NCBI RefSeq assembly: GCF_020510565.1
Contig: NZ_CP075189.1
Location: 3,524,501 to 3,588,500, forward strand
Direction: 5' to 3'
Origin: Ferribacterium limneticum
GTDB taxonomy: Bacteria > Pseudomonadota > Gammaproteobacteria > Burkholderiales > Rhodocyclaceae
DNA: 64,000 bases
Within the stretch, counting starts at the first letter, position 1; each line of letters begins with the position of its first letter. The translations under genes and the position numbers were made by a program. Below the pieces are notes generated by a model. The model saw nothing but the letters and a program-made list of their open reading frames with translations, searched no databases and had not been told where the DNA came from. Of this stretch, positions 8,833-17,449 are shown piece by piece.

Positions 8833-10331
8833 CGCACGAACCTCGCCGCGGCCGCCTGGCTGGCCGTTTCGGTCAGGTACAGCCAGGGTTCGGTGAAGAA
8901 GCCGATGGCCAGCATGGCGGCCAGCGCGATGCCGCAGACGACGTATTCCATCGGCAAGGTGCGGTCGACATCGTGGCCGCCGGCTTTCGCCTGCGACAGG
9001 AAGGCCCGCTGAAAAGCCCAGAGCAGGAAGCCGGCCGCCGCGACGTTGCCGAGAGCGGTCGCCACCGTCGGCAGGGCGCCGAATTTGTCGATGGAGGCTT
9101 CGAGAATCAGGTGAGCGGCATCGAAACCCGGCGTGCCGGGCATGCCGACGATGGCTAGGCCGAAGGTCAGGAAGGCGATGGCGAGGAAGGGAATGCGCTC
9201 GAACAGGCCGGAGAGTTCGTGCAACTCGGTCGTCCCGGTGCGCCGGAAGACGAAGCCGACAATGAACCACATGCCGGTCACCGCCAGCCCGAAGTTGGCG
9301 GCGAGCAGCATGGCGCCCTGGATGCCCGACTCGTGCAGGCTGAACAGGCCGATGACGAGCAGGCTGGTGTGGCTGACCACGGCAAAGGCCAGCAAGCGGC
9401 GCAGGTTGCTCTGCTGGAAAGCCAGCGCTGCCGTGAAGAAGACGCCGGCCATGGCGAAACCCACGACGTAGGGCTGCCAGGTCTCGACCGCCGCCGGGGT
9501 CAGCGGCAGGACAAAACGCATCATGCCGTAGATGCCGACCTTGACGCCGACCATGAGCGCCGGGGCGACGGCGATCAGGCCATGCTGCGCCATGTTGGGC
9601 AGCCAGCCGTGCAGCGGGAAGAGCGGCGTGCGCACGGCCAGCCCGTAAAACAGCAGGTAGAAGGCGGCAGTCTGGAACTTGCCGACCGGCACGGCGCCGA
9701 CCAGATCGAAGAGATCAAAGCTCCACCGGCCGCCCGTCGCCTCGGCATGCCCCCAGCCGAGCACCAGACAGCCAGCCGCGAAGAGCACCCAGCCGAAGGC
9801 CTGATACTGGACGAAGCGGGCCAGCGCGTGGATTTCGGCCCGCGACGAAGCCCAGCGCCGGAGCAGGAAAACCACCGCCCACAATTCGAGGGCCGAGAAG
9901 GCGGCGAACCACGCCACATTGACCGTCACCAGCATGCCGACCAGCCCGGTTTCGGCCAGCAGCAGCACGGCAAACAGCCGCCCCGGCGAGATCATGCCGC
10001 GGCTCATGCCGTACAGCGTCATGAGCAAAGTCAGCAGCGCAACGAGCAGCAAAAAGAGCAGGCTCAGGCCGTCGACTGCAACGTGGTAGGCCAGCGGCGC
10101 AAAGCGTTCGGCCAGTTGCAGGGCGGGCAGGGTCGGGTTGATGTGGCTGACGGCGACGATGCAGAGCAGCAGTTCGCCCAGGGCGAAGACCTTGCCGAGC
10201 GTGACGCCGGTGCGCCGCTCGTCGAGGGCATAAACCACGGCCGCGCCGAGCAGCGGCAGCAATTGCAGGGCGAGCAGCAGCGGCAGGCTGGCCTGCTCGG
10301 TCCAGAAAATTTCGCTCAGGCCGCTGGTCAT
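8829..10331 (-). CDS. Divergent NuoM/N-like antiporter subunit of DAB-like cluster (second M-type)
   Basis: A 500-residue polytopic protein of the proton-conducting transporter family, joined by ATGA overlaps to the genes on both sides. It is more divergent than its neighbours. The TM7 lysine is replaced by arginine (GLAVRTPLFPLHGWLP). The TM5 glutamate appears two residues later (FSALELWAVVFLL) than in the sister subunit (FYVFWEATLLPLFFLI). The lysine in VGVKVGIYGMMRF is kept. It may be a pump with altered coupling or a structural subunit. Confidence 0.85.
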   Translation of the reverse strand: MTSGLSEIFWTEQASLPLLLALQLLPLLGAAVVYALDERRTGVTLGKVFALGELLLCIVAVSHINPTLPALQLAERFAPLAYHVAVDGLSLLFLLLVALLTLLMTLYGMSRGMISPGRLFAVLLLAETGLVGMLVTVNVAWFAAFSALELWAVVFLLRRWASSRAEIHALARFVQYQAFGWVLFAAGCLVLGWGHAEATGGRWSFDLFDLVGAVPVGKFQTAAFYLLFYGLAVRTPLFPLHGWLPNMAQHGLIAVAPALMVGVKVGIYGMMRFVLPLTPAAVETWQPYVVGFAMAGVFFTAALAFQQSNLRRLLAFAVVSHTSLLVIGLFSLHESGIQGAMLLAANFGLAVTGMWFIVGFVFRRTGTTELHELSGLFERIPFLAIAFLTFGLAIVGMPGTPGFDAAHLILEASIDKFGALPTVATALGNVAAAGFLLWAFQRAFLSQAKAGGHDVDRTLPMEYVVCGIALAAMLAIGFFTEPWLYLTETASQAAAARFVR

Positions 10332-11854
10332 AGAATCACCACGAAAGTCGCCATCACGGCCATCATCAGGTAGCGCGGCTGTTCAAGCAGGTTTTCCAGC
10401 GTGCGCAGGTAGGCGCCGGCCCGGTGCATGAGCTTTTCCGCCGTGCCGCCCTTGCCGCGCAGCAACAGGCGGTATTCGATGCGCTGCAGGACATCCGAGG
10501 CCCAAGCCAGCAGGCGCCCCGGCAAGCCATCGACGACGACCAGCGGGCGGTCAGCATGGACCGCCTTGCCCTGCCCCGGCTGGCCGATGGCATGATCAAT
10601 GAAATGCTCTTCGAAGGCGTGGGCATCACGGGAAAACGACTCGGTTGGCTGGACGAACAGCGTATCGGCCAGTTTGTCGAGCCAGAAACGTTGCAGGGCG
10701 GCGGTGTACAGCAACTGATTGTTACGCAGCCAGGCCGGCGGCGGAGGCGGCCGCTCGCGGGTGATGACCAGCCACGATGGCGCGACGAGGAACTGCCAGA
10801 CCCGCCAGCCGGCATGCAGGCAGAGATGGACGAGGGCCAGCGTCGTCCAGCCCAGCCCGATGGCAACGAACATCAGCGAGACCTGGAACAGCGTCGCGAA
10901 GATCAGCGCCGACTTGACGTCGGTCTGCACCAGGCCGCACAGCCAGGCGTAGATCGCCGTCAGGACGCCGGCGACAACCAGGCCGAACATGACGTCCGGG
11001 ACCTGGACGAGCAGCGGTTCGAGGCGCAGCATCAAATAGACGCCGGCATGGACCATGACGGCGCCGTAGAAGATGGCCGATGACGGTGTCGGCCCTTCGA
11101 GCGCCTTGGTGATCCACGCCGAGAACGGCAGTTGCGCCGACTTGGCGAGCGCCGCAATGACGAAGCCGATGACCAGCAGCCGGTCATTGACGACGCTGAT
11201 CTGCGAGGCTTTCGAGAGCAGGGTCCACTCGAAACCGCCGAGCCAAGTGGCGGCCAGCCCGAGGGCGAGCAAAAAGCCGGCATCGCCGCCGCGATTGGTG
11301 ACAAAGGCGAACAGCGCGTTGCCGGTCGCCACCGGCCGATGCCAGGCATAACCGATGAGCAGGAAAGACGAGACGCCGCACATTTCCCAGCCGACGAAGG
11401 CGAGCAGCCCGTTGCCGGCGAGCAGGACAAGCTGGATGCCGGCCAGGAAGAAACTGAGGGCGATGAAGAAGCGATGGAAGCCGGCCTCGCGGTGCAGGTA
11501 ATTGGCCGAGAAACGCATGACCAGCCAACCGATCAGTGCCGTCAGCGTGCCCAGCGTCAGCGACAGCGGGTCGAGCATGAAAGAGAAGGTGGCCTCCCAG
11601 TTGCCGTTGCCGAACCAGTGGGCGAGGCGAAGATGGCCGGGCGGGGCGTCGATCAGGGCCAACGTATCGATGGCCAGCATAAGGACCAGACCGCCGAAAG
11701 CCGCCAGCGACGACAGGCGGGCGGTCAGCGGCTCGGCAGCGTCGCCGGTGGCCGTGCCGAGGAGAACCCGGGTGGCGTTGATGACGACGGCGACGAGGGG
11801 CAGGACGGGGACGAGCCAGATCCAGTTAGGGAGAATTTCGAGCAGGACCATCAT
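10328..11854 (-). CDS. dabB: DabB: NuoL-like proton-conducting subunit
   Basis: A 508-residue NuoL/MrpA-type membrane protein, shorter than NuoL of complex I, as usual for DabB. The N-terminal domain has the family glutamate (AFVGWEMCGVSSFLL), the lysine in ALAKSAQLPFSAWI and the histidine region MVHAGVYLMLRLEPLL. The ribosome site AAGGAG lies within the last codons of dabA and the start overlaps the dabA stop (ATGA). In the characterised DAB system DabB forms a membrane complex with DabA and couples CO2-to-bicarbonate conversion to an ion gradient. That role is inferred here. Confidence 0.88.
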   Translation of the reverse strand: MMVLLEILPNWIWLVPVLPLVAVVINATRVLLGTATGDAAEPLTARLSSLAAFGGLVLMLAIDTLALIDAPPGHLRLAHWFGNGNWEATFSFMLDPLSLTLGTLTALIGWLVMRFSANYLHREAGFHRFFIALSFFLAGIQLVLLAGNGLLAFVGWEMCGVSSFLLIGYAWHRPVATGNALFAFVTNRGGDAGFLLALGLAATWLGGFEWTLLSKASQISVVNDRLLVIGFVIAALAKSAQLPFSAWITKALEGPTPSSAIFYGAVMVHAGVYLMLRLEPLLVQVPDVMFGLVVAGVLTAIYAWLCGLVQTDVKSALIFATLFQVSLMFVAIGLGWTTLALVHLCLHAGWRVWQFLVAPSWLVITRERPPPPPAWLRNNQLLYTAALQRFWLDKLADTLFVQPTESFSRDAHAFEEHFIDHAIGQPGQGKAVHADRPLVVVDGLPGRLLAWASDVLQRIEYRLLLRGKGGTAEKLMHRAGAYLRTLENLLEQPRYLMMAVMATFVVIL

Positions 11855-14800
11855 TTGGGCTCCTTGAAGCTCGCCATCGTCGGGAAAATAGCTCCCTCCC
11901 CTTTATGTCCCGTAGGGACGGTATCCCCTGGGACAAGGGGAGGGTTGGGGAGGGGATGGGTCAGCGGGCTTCCGTGCCCGAACCCATCCCCCTCCCTGCC
12001 TCCCCCTTGAAGGGGGAGGAGCGTAGTTGCCCTGGCCCCACCAAGAACAATCGCCGGCGCCAGCGCTTCCGACTCACCGGCGAACCAGTCTGCCGAGCGC
12101 CCCACCTGCGGCAGCACAGCCGAGCCAGACCACGGCAGCCAGCCGCGGCGTGGGCAGTAAAGCTCGATTGCTGCGGTCAACGGGGATTTGGCGGCCAAAA
12201 TAATCCATTCGTTATTGATCAGTTCCTGCAGCGGCAGCTGGCGATTGAGGATGGCGGTCAGCACTTCCGGCGTCTGTTCAACGACGACGAGCAGGCGCAT
12301 CGGCTCGTGGATTTCGACCATCTGCCAGGGCAGGCCGGTGCGCAGGTCGGAGTCGGCGCCTTCCATGACGCCGAACAGGCCGGTGATGTTGTGGGTGATT
12401 TTCGAGCCGCAGCCGAAATGTTCGTTGTCGACCGTCGAGAAATAATATTCAAGGGCGATGCCGGCGCCGACCGGTCCGGCGGCGAGCAGGATGCCTTCGA
12501 CGATGCTGCCGTCGTCATCGCTGGCCGGATCGTAGGAAATCAGGAAAACGCGGCGGTCGAGGAAGAGGCCGCGACTCATGTCGCGCCGGCCGATGAAAGC
12601 GGCGGCATTGGTGGCGTGGCCCAGTTCCGGCCGCGCCTGGGAAATGTCGCTGGCCCGGCCGAGCATGTGCTGGCGGGCTTTCCACGGGGTCGGACGAACG
12701 GGCGCCGAGGCCAGGCGGCGACAGCGCTCGGCCGCATGCGCCCGGCAGGCTTCGCCGATCTGGGCCAGCAGCGTGTCGAGCGCTGCCTGGAAGCGTTCCG
12801 GCACGGTGTCGAGGTCGTACCACTCGACGCCGTCGTCGCAGGTGTTGTGCTCGGCGGCGATGAACCAGCAGGTTTCGGGAACCAGCAAGCCATGCGCCGC
12901 CAGCCCGGCCCGGACTTCGGGACGATTGGCCATGGCCGCGAAAATCCGCGCATTCGGCCCGCCGTGCTTGCCGGAGCAGGCGCCGCAGTCGTAGGCCGAG
13001 AGGTGGGGATTGTTCCGGCTGCCCGAGCCGTGGCCGAAGAACAGGACGAGCGGGGCGAAATTGCCGGCCAGACCGATCATGCGCAGGAAGTCTTCGACGT
13101 ACTTGATCTGCTCGGCATCGGTCAGGCCAAGTTGCGGCTGTTCCGGCGTCGCCTCGATTTTCTGCTCGGCGGTCAGGACCAGCCGGGTGGCCAGCCGGCC
13201 GTCGTATTGCTCGCGCCAGCGCCGTGCCGTTTCGGCGAACCAGCCGGGGGCCAACGTCACCGCCGTCAGCGCGGCGATGGCCGGCAGGCTGCCGAGTGCA
13301 GTCAGAATCGGGCCGGCCACGGCGCGCCGGCGCGTCGCCTGATAGAAAAGTTCGCGCCAGTGCAGGCGCTTTTCGCGGCGGGCGGCGCGCTGGCCCTGTT
13401 CGATTTCGCCGCCGACACCGCCCAGTTCGCGGACGAGTTGGGTCGGCCGCACGACAATCGGGCAGAGCGCCGTCTTGCCCGGGTCGTCCAGCCCCTGCCA
13501 GTAGATCGGCACGCCGAAGAAGCCGACGGCGCCATAGGTGACGATGTCCGGCGCGATTTCTTCGAGATGGCGGCGCGTGCCCTCCTCGCGGTCGTCCATG
13601 CACATGACGACTTGCGCCGATGGCGTGGCCGGCGCGGTCTGGCGCGGATAGTTGGCGGTCAGCGCCGAAAAAAGCTGTTCGCGGTAATGGCGTTCGTAGG
13701 CAAGCAGCCAGATCTGGCTGCGCTGCTCGGCAGTCAGGCTGCCGGCGCAGGTTTGCAGGGCGGCGACTTCTTCGCGGCTCAGCGTTTCGAGGTCAGACAG
13801 CGTCAGGCCGAGCTGCCGGCTCAGCGCAGCGAGGCGCCACGCGTCGCCGTGCGCTTGCGCCCGGCCGACGAGCGGCGCCACGGATTCCGCCAGGAGACGC
13901 CACTCATCGGCGTCGACATGGCCGTTGCGGGCCAAATCGACGAGCCGCGCGGCGCGATCTTGCTTGGCTTCGGGTAGCCAGGGGGCATGGCGGATGTCGC
14001 GGATGAGCAGTTCTTCCGGATGTGCGACGTAATAGGCCGGCAAATCGGCCAGTGTCGTCGGGCCGCCGGTCACGCGCCGGATCAGATCGTCGGTGAGCAG
14101 CCGTTCGAGGAGGACGCGGACGGCGAGGTAATCGATCATGGCGACCGGCGTGCCGTCGCCGCGTTGCGGGTTGCGGTCGCGCCACAGGAACATGCCGGAC
14201 CAGCCGGGCAACTCAAGGGACAGGCGCTGCAGGTAGCCGTACCACAGGCTGTCGTCCGGCATCAGCCGGGGCAGTTCGTCCAGCAGAACGTCGATCGGGT
14301 TGTCCGGCAGGTGCAGGATTTCGTCGCGGACGTTGGGCAACTCATCCATTTCCCACGCCAGATCGAGCCCGGCACTGGCCCGCCAGGCGGCGAAGAAGCC
14401 CTGATCCTGAGCCGGGTTGCGCCAGGCGGCGACGCCGAGGTCGAGATGCGCCGCCAGATGGCGCTGCAGGATGCTGCGCACCCGTTCGAGGATGTCCTCG
14501 TCGGCCAGATGTTCGAGCAGGCCGCGCCACGTCCAGCCCTTCCCCACCCGCGCCTGCAAGACAGCCCAGCGGCCCGACGCCTGGGCTCGCCAGGGCTGCG
14601 CCTCCGGGCTGGACACCGATGCTACGGTCAACCGGAAAAAATGGTCAAAAATGAAATCTTCTGCCAGCCCGCCCTCGCGCTGCAGCCAGTCCAAACGGCT
14701 GGCATCTGGCACTTCGTTGCCGGCCTGCAGACTGGCCAGGAGGATGTCGCGCCGGGTGAGCGCCCGCACGACCGGCAAATCCAGACCGGCCAGGCCGAAA

Positions 14801-15066
14801 TCGTCGAAGGCGGCGCTCAGGTCGTCGGCGCTGATGCGTCCGCTGGCCAGGCAGTCGCGGAACTTCGCTTCCGGCCAATAAGTGGTCGCCCCGGTCAGCG
14901 CCGAAGCTGCCGTCAGCGCCTCGGCAAACGGCAGATGCTGGAAGCCGTGCAGGGTGTTGTGGTGCACGAAATCGCGGATCGGCGCCTGCGCCGGCAGCAC
15001 ATGCGTCAGATGCTCGACCCAGTGGGCCAGGCGCTGGCGGATGGGCAGGTCGTGTTCGGCGTTCAT
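11851..15066 (-). CDS. dabA: DabA: DUF2309 zinc carbonic-anhydrase-like subunit
   Basis: A 1071-residue DUF2309 protein. The zinc-site residues known from DabA are all visible: C489 and D491 in VVMCMDDREEG, H679 in FGHGSGSRNNPH, and C694 in YDCGACSGKHGG. H679 and C694 are 15 residues apart, as in the characterised protein. I chose the start at 15066 (MNAEHDLPIRQR), one base after the stop of the upstream subunit gene, over an upstream frame to 15150. The last 55 or so residues are encoded by a REP-like repeat and look non-native. Two copies of the dispersed 37-bp repeat lie inside the gene. Confidence 0.92.
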   Translation of the reverse strand: MNAEHDLPIRQRLAHWVEHLTHVLPAQAPIRDFVHHNTLHGFQHLPFAEALTAASALTGATTYWPEAKFRDCLASGRISADDLSAAFDDFGLAGLDLPVVRALTRRDILLASLQAGNEVPDASRLDWLQREGGLAEDFIFDHFFRLTVASVSSPEAQPWRAQASGRWAVLQARVGKGWTWRGLLEHLADEDILERVRSILQRHLAAHLDLGVAAWRNPAQDQGFFAAWRASAGLDLAWEMDELPNVRDEILHLPDNPIDVLLDELPRLMPDDSLWYGYLQRLSLELPGWSGMFLWRDRNPQRGDGTPVAMIDYLAVRVLLERLLTDDLIRRVTGGPTTLADLPAYYVAHPEELLIRDIRHAPWLPEAKQDRAARLVDLARNGHVDADEWRLLAESVAPLVGRAQAHGDAWRLAALSRQLGLTLSDLETLSREEVAALQTCAGSLTAEQRSQIWLLAYERHYREQLFSALTANYPRQTAPATPSAQVVMCMDDREEGTRRHLEEIAPDIVTYGAVGFFGVPIYWQGLDDPGKTALCPIVVRPTQLVRELGGVGGEIEQGQRAARREKRLHWRELFYQATRRRAVAGPILTALGSLPAIAALTAVTLAPGWFAETARRWREQYDGRLATRLVLTAEQKIEATPEQPQLGLTDAEQIKYVEDFLRMIGLAGNFAPLVLFFGHGSGSRNNPHLSAYDCGACSGKHGGPNARIFAAMANRPEVRAGLAAHGLLVPETCWFIAAEHNTCDDGVEWYDLDTVPERFQAALDTLLAQIGEACRAHAAERCRRLASAPVRPTPWKARQHMLGRASDISQARPELGHATNAAAFIGRRDMSRGLFLDRRVFLISYDPASDDDGSIVEGILLAAGPVGAGIALEYYFSTVDNEHFGCGSKITHNITGLFGVMEGADSDLRTGLPWQMVEIHEPMRLLVVVEQTPEVLTAILNRQLPLQELINNEWIILAAKSPLTAAIELYCPRRGWLPWSGSAVLPQVGRSADWFAGESEALAPAIVLGGARATTLLPLQGGGREGDGFGHGSPLTHPLPNPPLVPGDTVPTGHKGEGAIFPTMASFKEPK
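11892..12020. repeat. REP-like palindromic element inside the 3' end of dabA
   Basis: Several dyads are packed together: GTCCCGTAGGGAC (11907-11919), runs of the CCCTCCCC/GGGGAGGG type, and a perfect 21-bp palindrome at 11999-12019 made of CCTCCCCCTT and AGGGGGAGG around GA. C/G-rich repeats like this are common between genes in betaproteobacteria. Here the element is translated as a Gly/Pro-rich tail of DabA. Confidence 0.75.
12170..12205 (+). repeat. Dispersed repeat, degenerate copy R3 within dabA
   Basis: GCTGCGGTCAACGGGGAT, then TTGGCGGCCAAAATAATCC. Head and GGCCAAAA body are in the right order and spacing. It is translated on the minus strand within WIILAAKSPLTAAIEL of DabA. Confidence 0.5.
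14621..14658 (+). repeat. Dispersed repeat, copy R4 within dabA
   Basis: A near-consensus copy: GCTACGGTCAACCGG, AAAAAATGGTC, AAAAATGAAATC. It is read on the minus strand of dabA as DFIFDHFFRLTVA with the frame kept open. Confidence 0.9.
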
Positions 15067-15067
15067 C

Positions 15068-16513
15068 TCATGCCCCGAACAGTCGGGCGACCTGGCCGAC
15101 ACTGCCGGCGACCAGGTCGAGCAAAGGCGCCGGCCAGACGCCAAGGCCAACGATGCACAGCGCCAAAATCCCGGCCGCCACCGCTTCGGTCCGCGTCATG
15201 TCCGGCAGGTCCATCGGCTTGCCTTTCAGGCACAGACGACCGATGACGCGCAGGCTGTACGCCGCGCCGATGAGCATGGCCAGGCACAAGATCAGCACCC
15301 AGCCGCCCCAGCGCTGATAGCCACCGACCAGGGCATGCAGTTCGGCGATGAAGCCGGCACTGCCCGGCAGGCCGATCGCGGCAAGCAGCCCGAAGGCCGT
15401 GAAGAAAGCGAAGCGCGGCGCCTTGCCGAGCAGCGAGCCGTAATCGGCCAGATCGCGGCTGTGCGTGCGCTGATAGAGCAAACCGACGACGAGAAAGAGC
15501 AGGCCGGCGGTCAGCCCGTGCGCCACCATCTGCATGACGGCGCCGGTCAGGCCGGTGACATTGAGCGTGGCGATACCGAGCAGTACGACACCCATGTGCG
15601 AGATCGACGAGTAGGCGACCATCGCTTTCAAGTCCTGCTGGCGCCAAGCGAGGATGCCGCCGTAAAGCAGACTGATGAAGGCAATGACGACCAGCCAGTC
15701 CTGCGTCGCCAGCAAGGCGGCGGGCAGCGTTTCGGCAGCACGGATCAGCCCGTAGGCGCCCATCTTGAGCAGCACACCGGAGAGCAAAATAGATACCGGG
15801 CTGGGCGCCTCGACATGGGCCAGCGGCAGCCAGCCGTGCAGAGGGAAGACCGGCATCTTGACGCCGAAGCCGATGAAAAAGCCGGCAAAAATCAGCAATT
15901 GCGTATTGAGCGGCAGGCCGCGCCCGCCTTCGGCCATGTCGGCCATGGCGAAACTGTGGCCGGGCGCCGCGTCATATAGAAAGAGCAGCGCGACGAGCAT
16001 GAACACCGAACCGCCCAGCGTGTAGAGAAAGAAGTTGAGCGCCGCGCGTTGCCGGTTCGGGCCGCCCAGCCGGTCGATCAGGAAAAACAGCGGCAGTAGC
16101 GTCGCTTCCCAGAAAACATAAAACAGTGACCAGTCGCGCGCCATGAAGACGCCGAACATCGCCGACTCGAGCAGCAGCACCAGCACGAAATAAAGTCGCG
16201 CCCCCGCTTCCATGCGCCGCGACATCAGCACGGCAATCAGCGAGAGCAGCGCGGTCAGCAGGACCATGGCCAAGGAAATGCCATCGACACCGAGCGCAAA
16301 ATAGGAACCGAGCCGGCGATTCCACGCCCGGCTCTCGAACATCTGCAGCGCCGGCCCGGCCGTGTCGAACTGCCCGGCCAGCCACAGCGAATAACCCAGC
16401 GCCCCCAGCGCAAAGGCCATCGCCACCTGCCACAGCGGCAGGGCGCGACGCACTGGCAGAACGGCCAGCAGGAGCGCGCCCACCACCGGCAGAAAAACCA
16501 GCACCTTCAGCAT
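15068..16513 (-). CDS. NuoM-like antiporter subunit, first gene of DAB-like cluster
   Basis: A 481-residue protein, the most canonical NuoM-like subunit of the cluster. It has the TM5 glutamate in FYVFWEATLLPLFFLI, the TM7 lysine in GFGVKMPVFPLHGWLP with the following LAHVEAP, and a later lysine in LLKMGAYGLIR. It lacks complex I partners (no nuoA-K or hydrogenase genes nearby), so it is not part of an NDH-1 operon. It is followed by dabA with a 1-bp gap and is probably the promoter-proximal gene. The 200-bp gap to the divergent ahpC should hold its promoter. Confidence 0.9.
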   Translation of the reverse strand: MLKVLVFLPVVGALLLAVLPVRRALPLWQVAMAFALGALGYSLWLAGQFDTAGPALQMFESRAWNRRLGSYFALGVDGISLAMVLLTALLSLIAVLMSRRMEAGARLYFVLVLLLESAMFGVFMARDWSLFYVFWEATLLPLFFLIDRLGGPNRQRAALNFFLYTLGGSVFMLVALLFLYDAAPGHSFAMADMAEGGRGLPLNTQLLIFAGFFIGFGVKMPVFPLHGWLPLAHVEAPSPVSILLSGVLLKMGAYGLIRAAETLPAALLATQDWLVVIAFISLLYGGILAWRQQDLKAMVAYSSISHMGVVLLGIATLNVTGLTGAVMQMVAHGLTAGLLFLVVGLLYQRTHSRDLADYGSLLGKAPRFAFFTAFGLLAAIGLPGSAGFIAELHALVGGYQRWGGWVLILCLAMLIGAAYSLRVIGRLCLKGKPMDLPDMTRTEAVAAGILALCIVGLGVWPAPLLDLVAGSVGQVARLFGA

Positions 16514-16713
16514 GACCCAGCCCCTCCGCCAGTCTGCTCGGCTATCGTTATTTTCATGCCGTGATTATGCCAGCGACCCAGGCTTTGCGGACAGGCCGTG
16601 CCGCTTTCCGGCTGGGCCCTTCGGGCCGGAATAGCCGTTTGACACCTTATGCCAGCTTGGTTAAATTGCCTGCTCCCCCCACCCCACAAACCCATCAATA
16701 CAAGGAGCTCCCC

Positions 16714-17313
16714 ATGGCCGTTCTCGTTGGCAAGCAAGCACCGGATTTCACCGCCACCGCCGTATATGGCAACAATGAAATAAAGGAACTGAAGCTCTCC
16801 TCCTTCAAGGGCAAGCCCGTCGTTCTCTTCTTCTATCCGCTCGACTTCACCTTCGTCTGCCCGTCCGAGCTGATCGCCTTCGATCATCGCCTGTACGAAT
16901 TCGAGCAGCGCGGCGTCGAAGTCATCGGCGTCTCGATCGACTCGCAGTTCACCCACCTGGCCTGGAAGAACACCCCGGTCAAGGAAGGCGGCATCGGGCA
17001 GGTCGGCTACCCGCTGGTCGCCGACGTCAAGCACGACATCTGCCGCGCCTACGACGTCGAGCTCGAAGCCGCCGGGGTCGCCCTGCGCGGGTCCTTCCTG
17101 ATCGACAAGAGCGGCGTCGTCATGCACCAGGTCGTCAACATGCTGCCGCTCGGCCGCAACATCGACGAAATGCTGCGCATGGTCGACGCCCTGCAATTCT
17201 TCGAAGAGCACGGTGAAGTCTGCCCGGCCGGCTGGAGCAAGGGCAAACCCGGCATGACCGCGTCGACCGAAGGCGTTGCCGCCTACCTGGCCAAGAACGC
17301 CAAGAAACTGTAA
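16714..17313 (+). CDS. ahpC: 2-Cys peroxiredoxin (AhpC/Prx1 type)
   Basis: Reduces hydrogen peroxide and organic peroxides using a cysteine pair. The 199-residue protein has the peroxidatic C49 in DFTFVCPSE and the resolving C170 in EVCPAGW, so it is a typical 2-Cys Prx1-class enzyme. The start at 16714 has a clear AAGGAG site. An intrinsic terminator follows. No ahpF is adjacent, so reduction by thioredoxin is likely. Confidence 0.95.
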   Translation: MAVLVGKQAPDFTATAVYGNNEIKELKLSSFKGKPVVLFFYPLDFTFVCPSELIAFDHRLYEFEQRGVEVIGVSIDSQFTHLAWKNTPVKEGGIGQVGYPLVADVKHDICRAYDVELEAAGVALRGSFLIDKSGVVMHQVVNMLPLGRNIDEMLRMVDALQFFEEHGEVCPAGWSKGKPGMTASTEGVAAYLAKNAKKL

Positions 17314-17348
17314 ACGGCGCATTTGCCCACGGACTGGGCATCGGCGAC

Positions 17349-17384
17349 AAAAACCCGAGCGCCAATACGCCTCGGGTTTTTTTT
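17349..17384 (+). terminator. Intrinsic terminator of ahpC
   Basis: ACCCGAG (17353-17359) pairs with CTCGGGT (17371-17377) and is followed by eight T residues. An A-run precedes it. Confidence 0.9.
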
Positions 17385-17385
17385 A

Positions 17386-17415
17386 TTGTAGTTTCGCGCG
17401 ATTACAGGATAAAAT
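17386..17415 (+). promoter_or_regulatory. Probable promoter of the HTH-receiver gene
   Basis: TTGTAG (17386-17391) and TAAAAT (17410-17415) with an 18-bp spacer lie 35 bp upstream of the start codon, directly after the ahpC terminator. Confidence 0.5.
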
Positions 17416-17449
17416 TTGGCGAATTTGTAATTTCAGCAAAGACAAGATC

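Noticed and set aside
11905..13977. A 690-codon frame antisense to dabA
   Set aside because: GC-rich third positions on the coding strand leave long open frames opposite real genes. The antisense product is low complexity, while the DabA frame has conserved catalytic motifs.
7375..16513. Respiratory complex I or formate hydrogenlyase operon
   Set aside because: Only antiporter-like subunits are present; there are no NuoB-I, hydrogenase or formate dehydrogenase genes, and the central gene is DUF2309/DabA.
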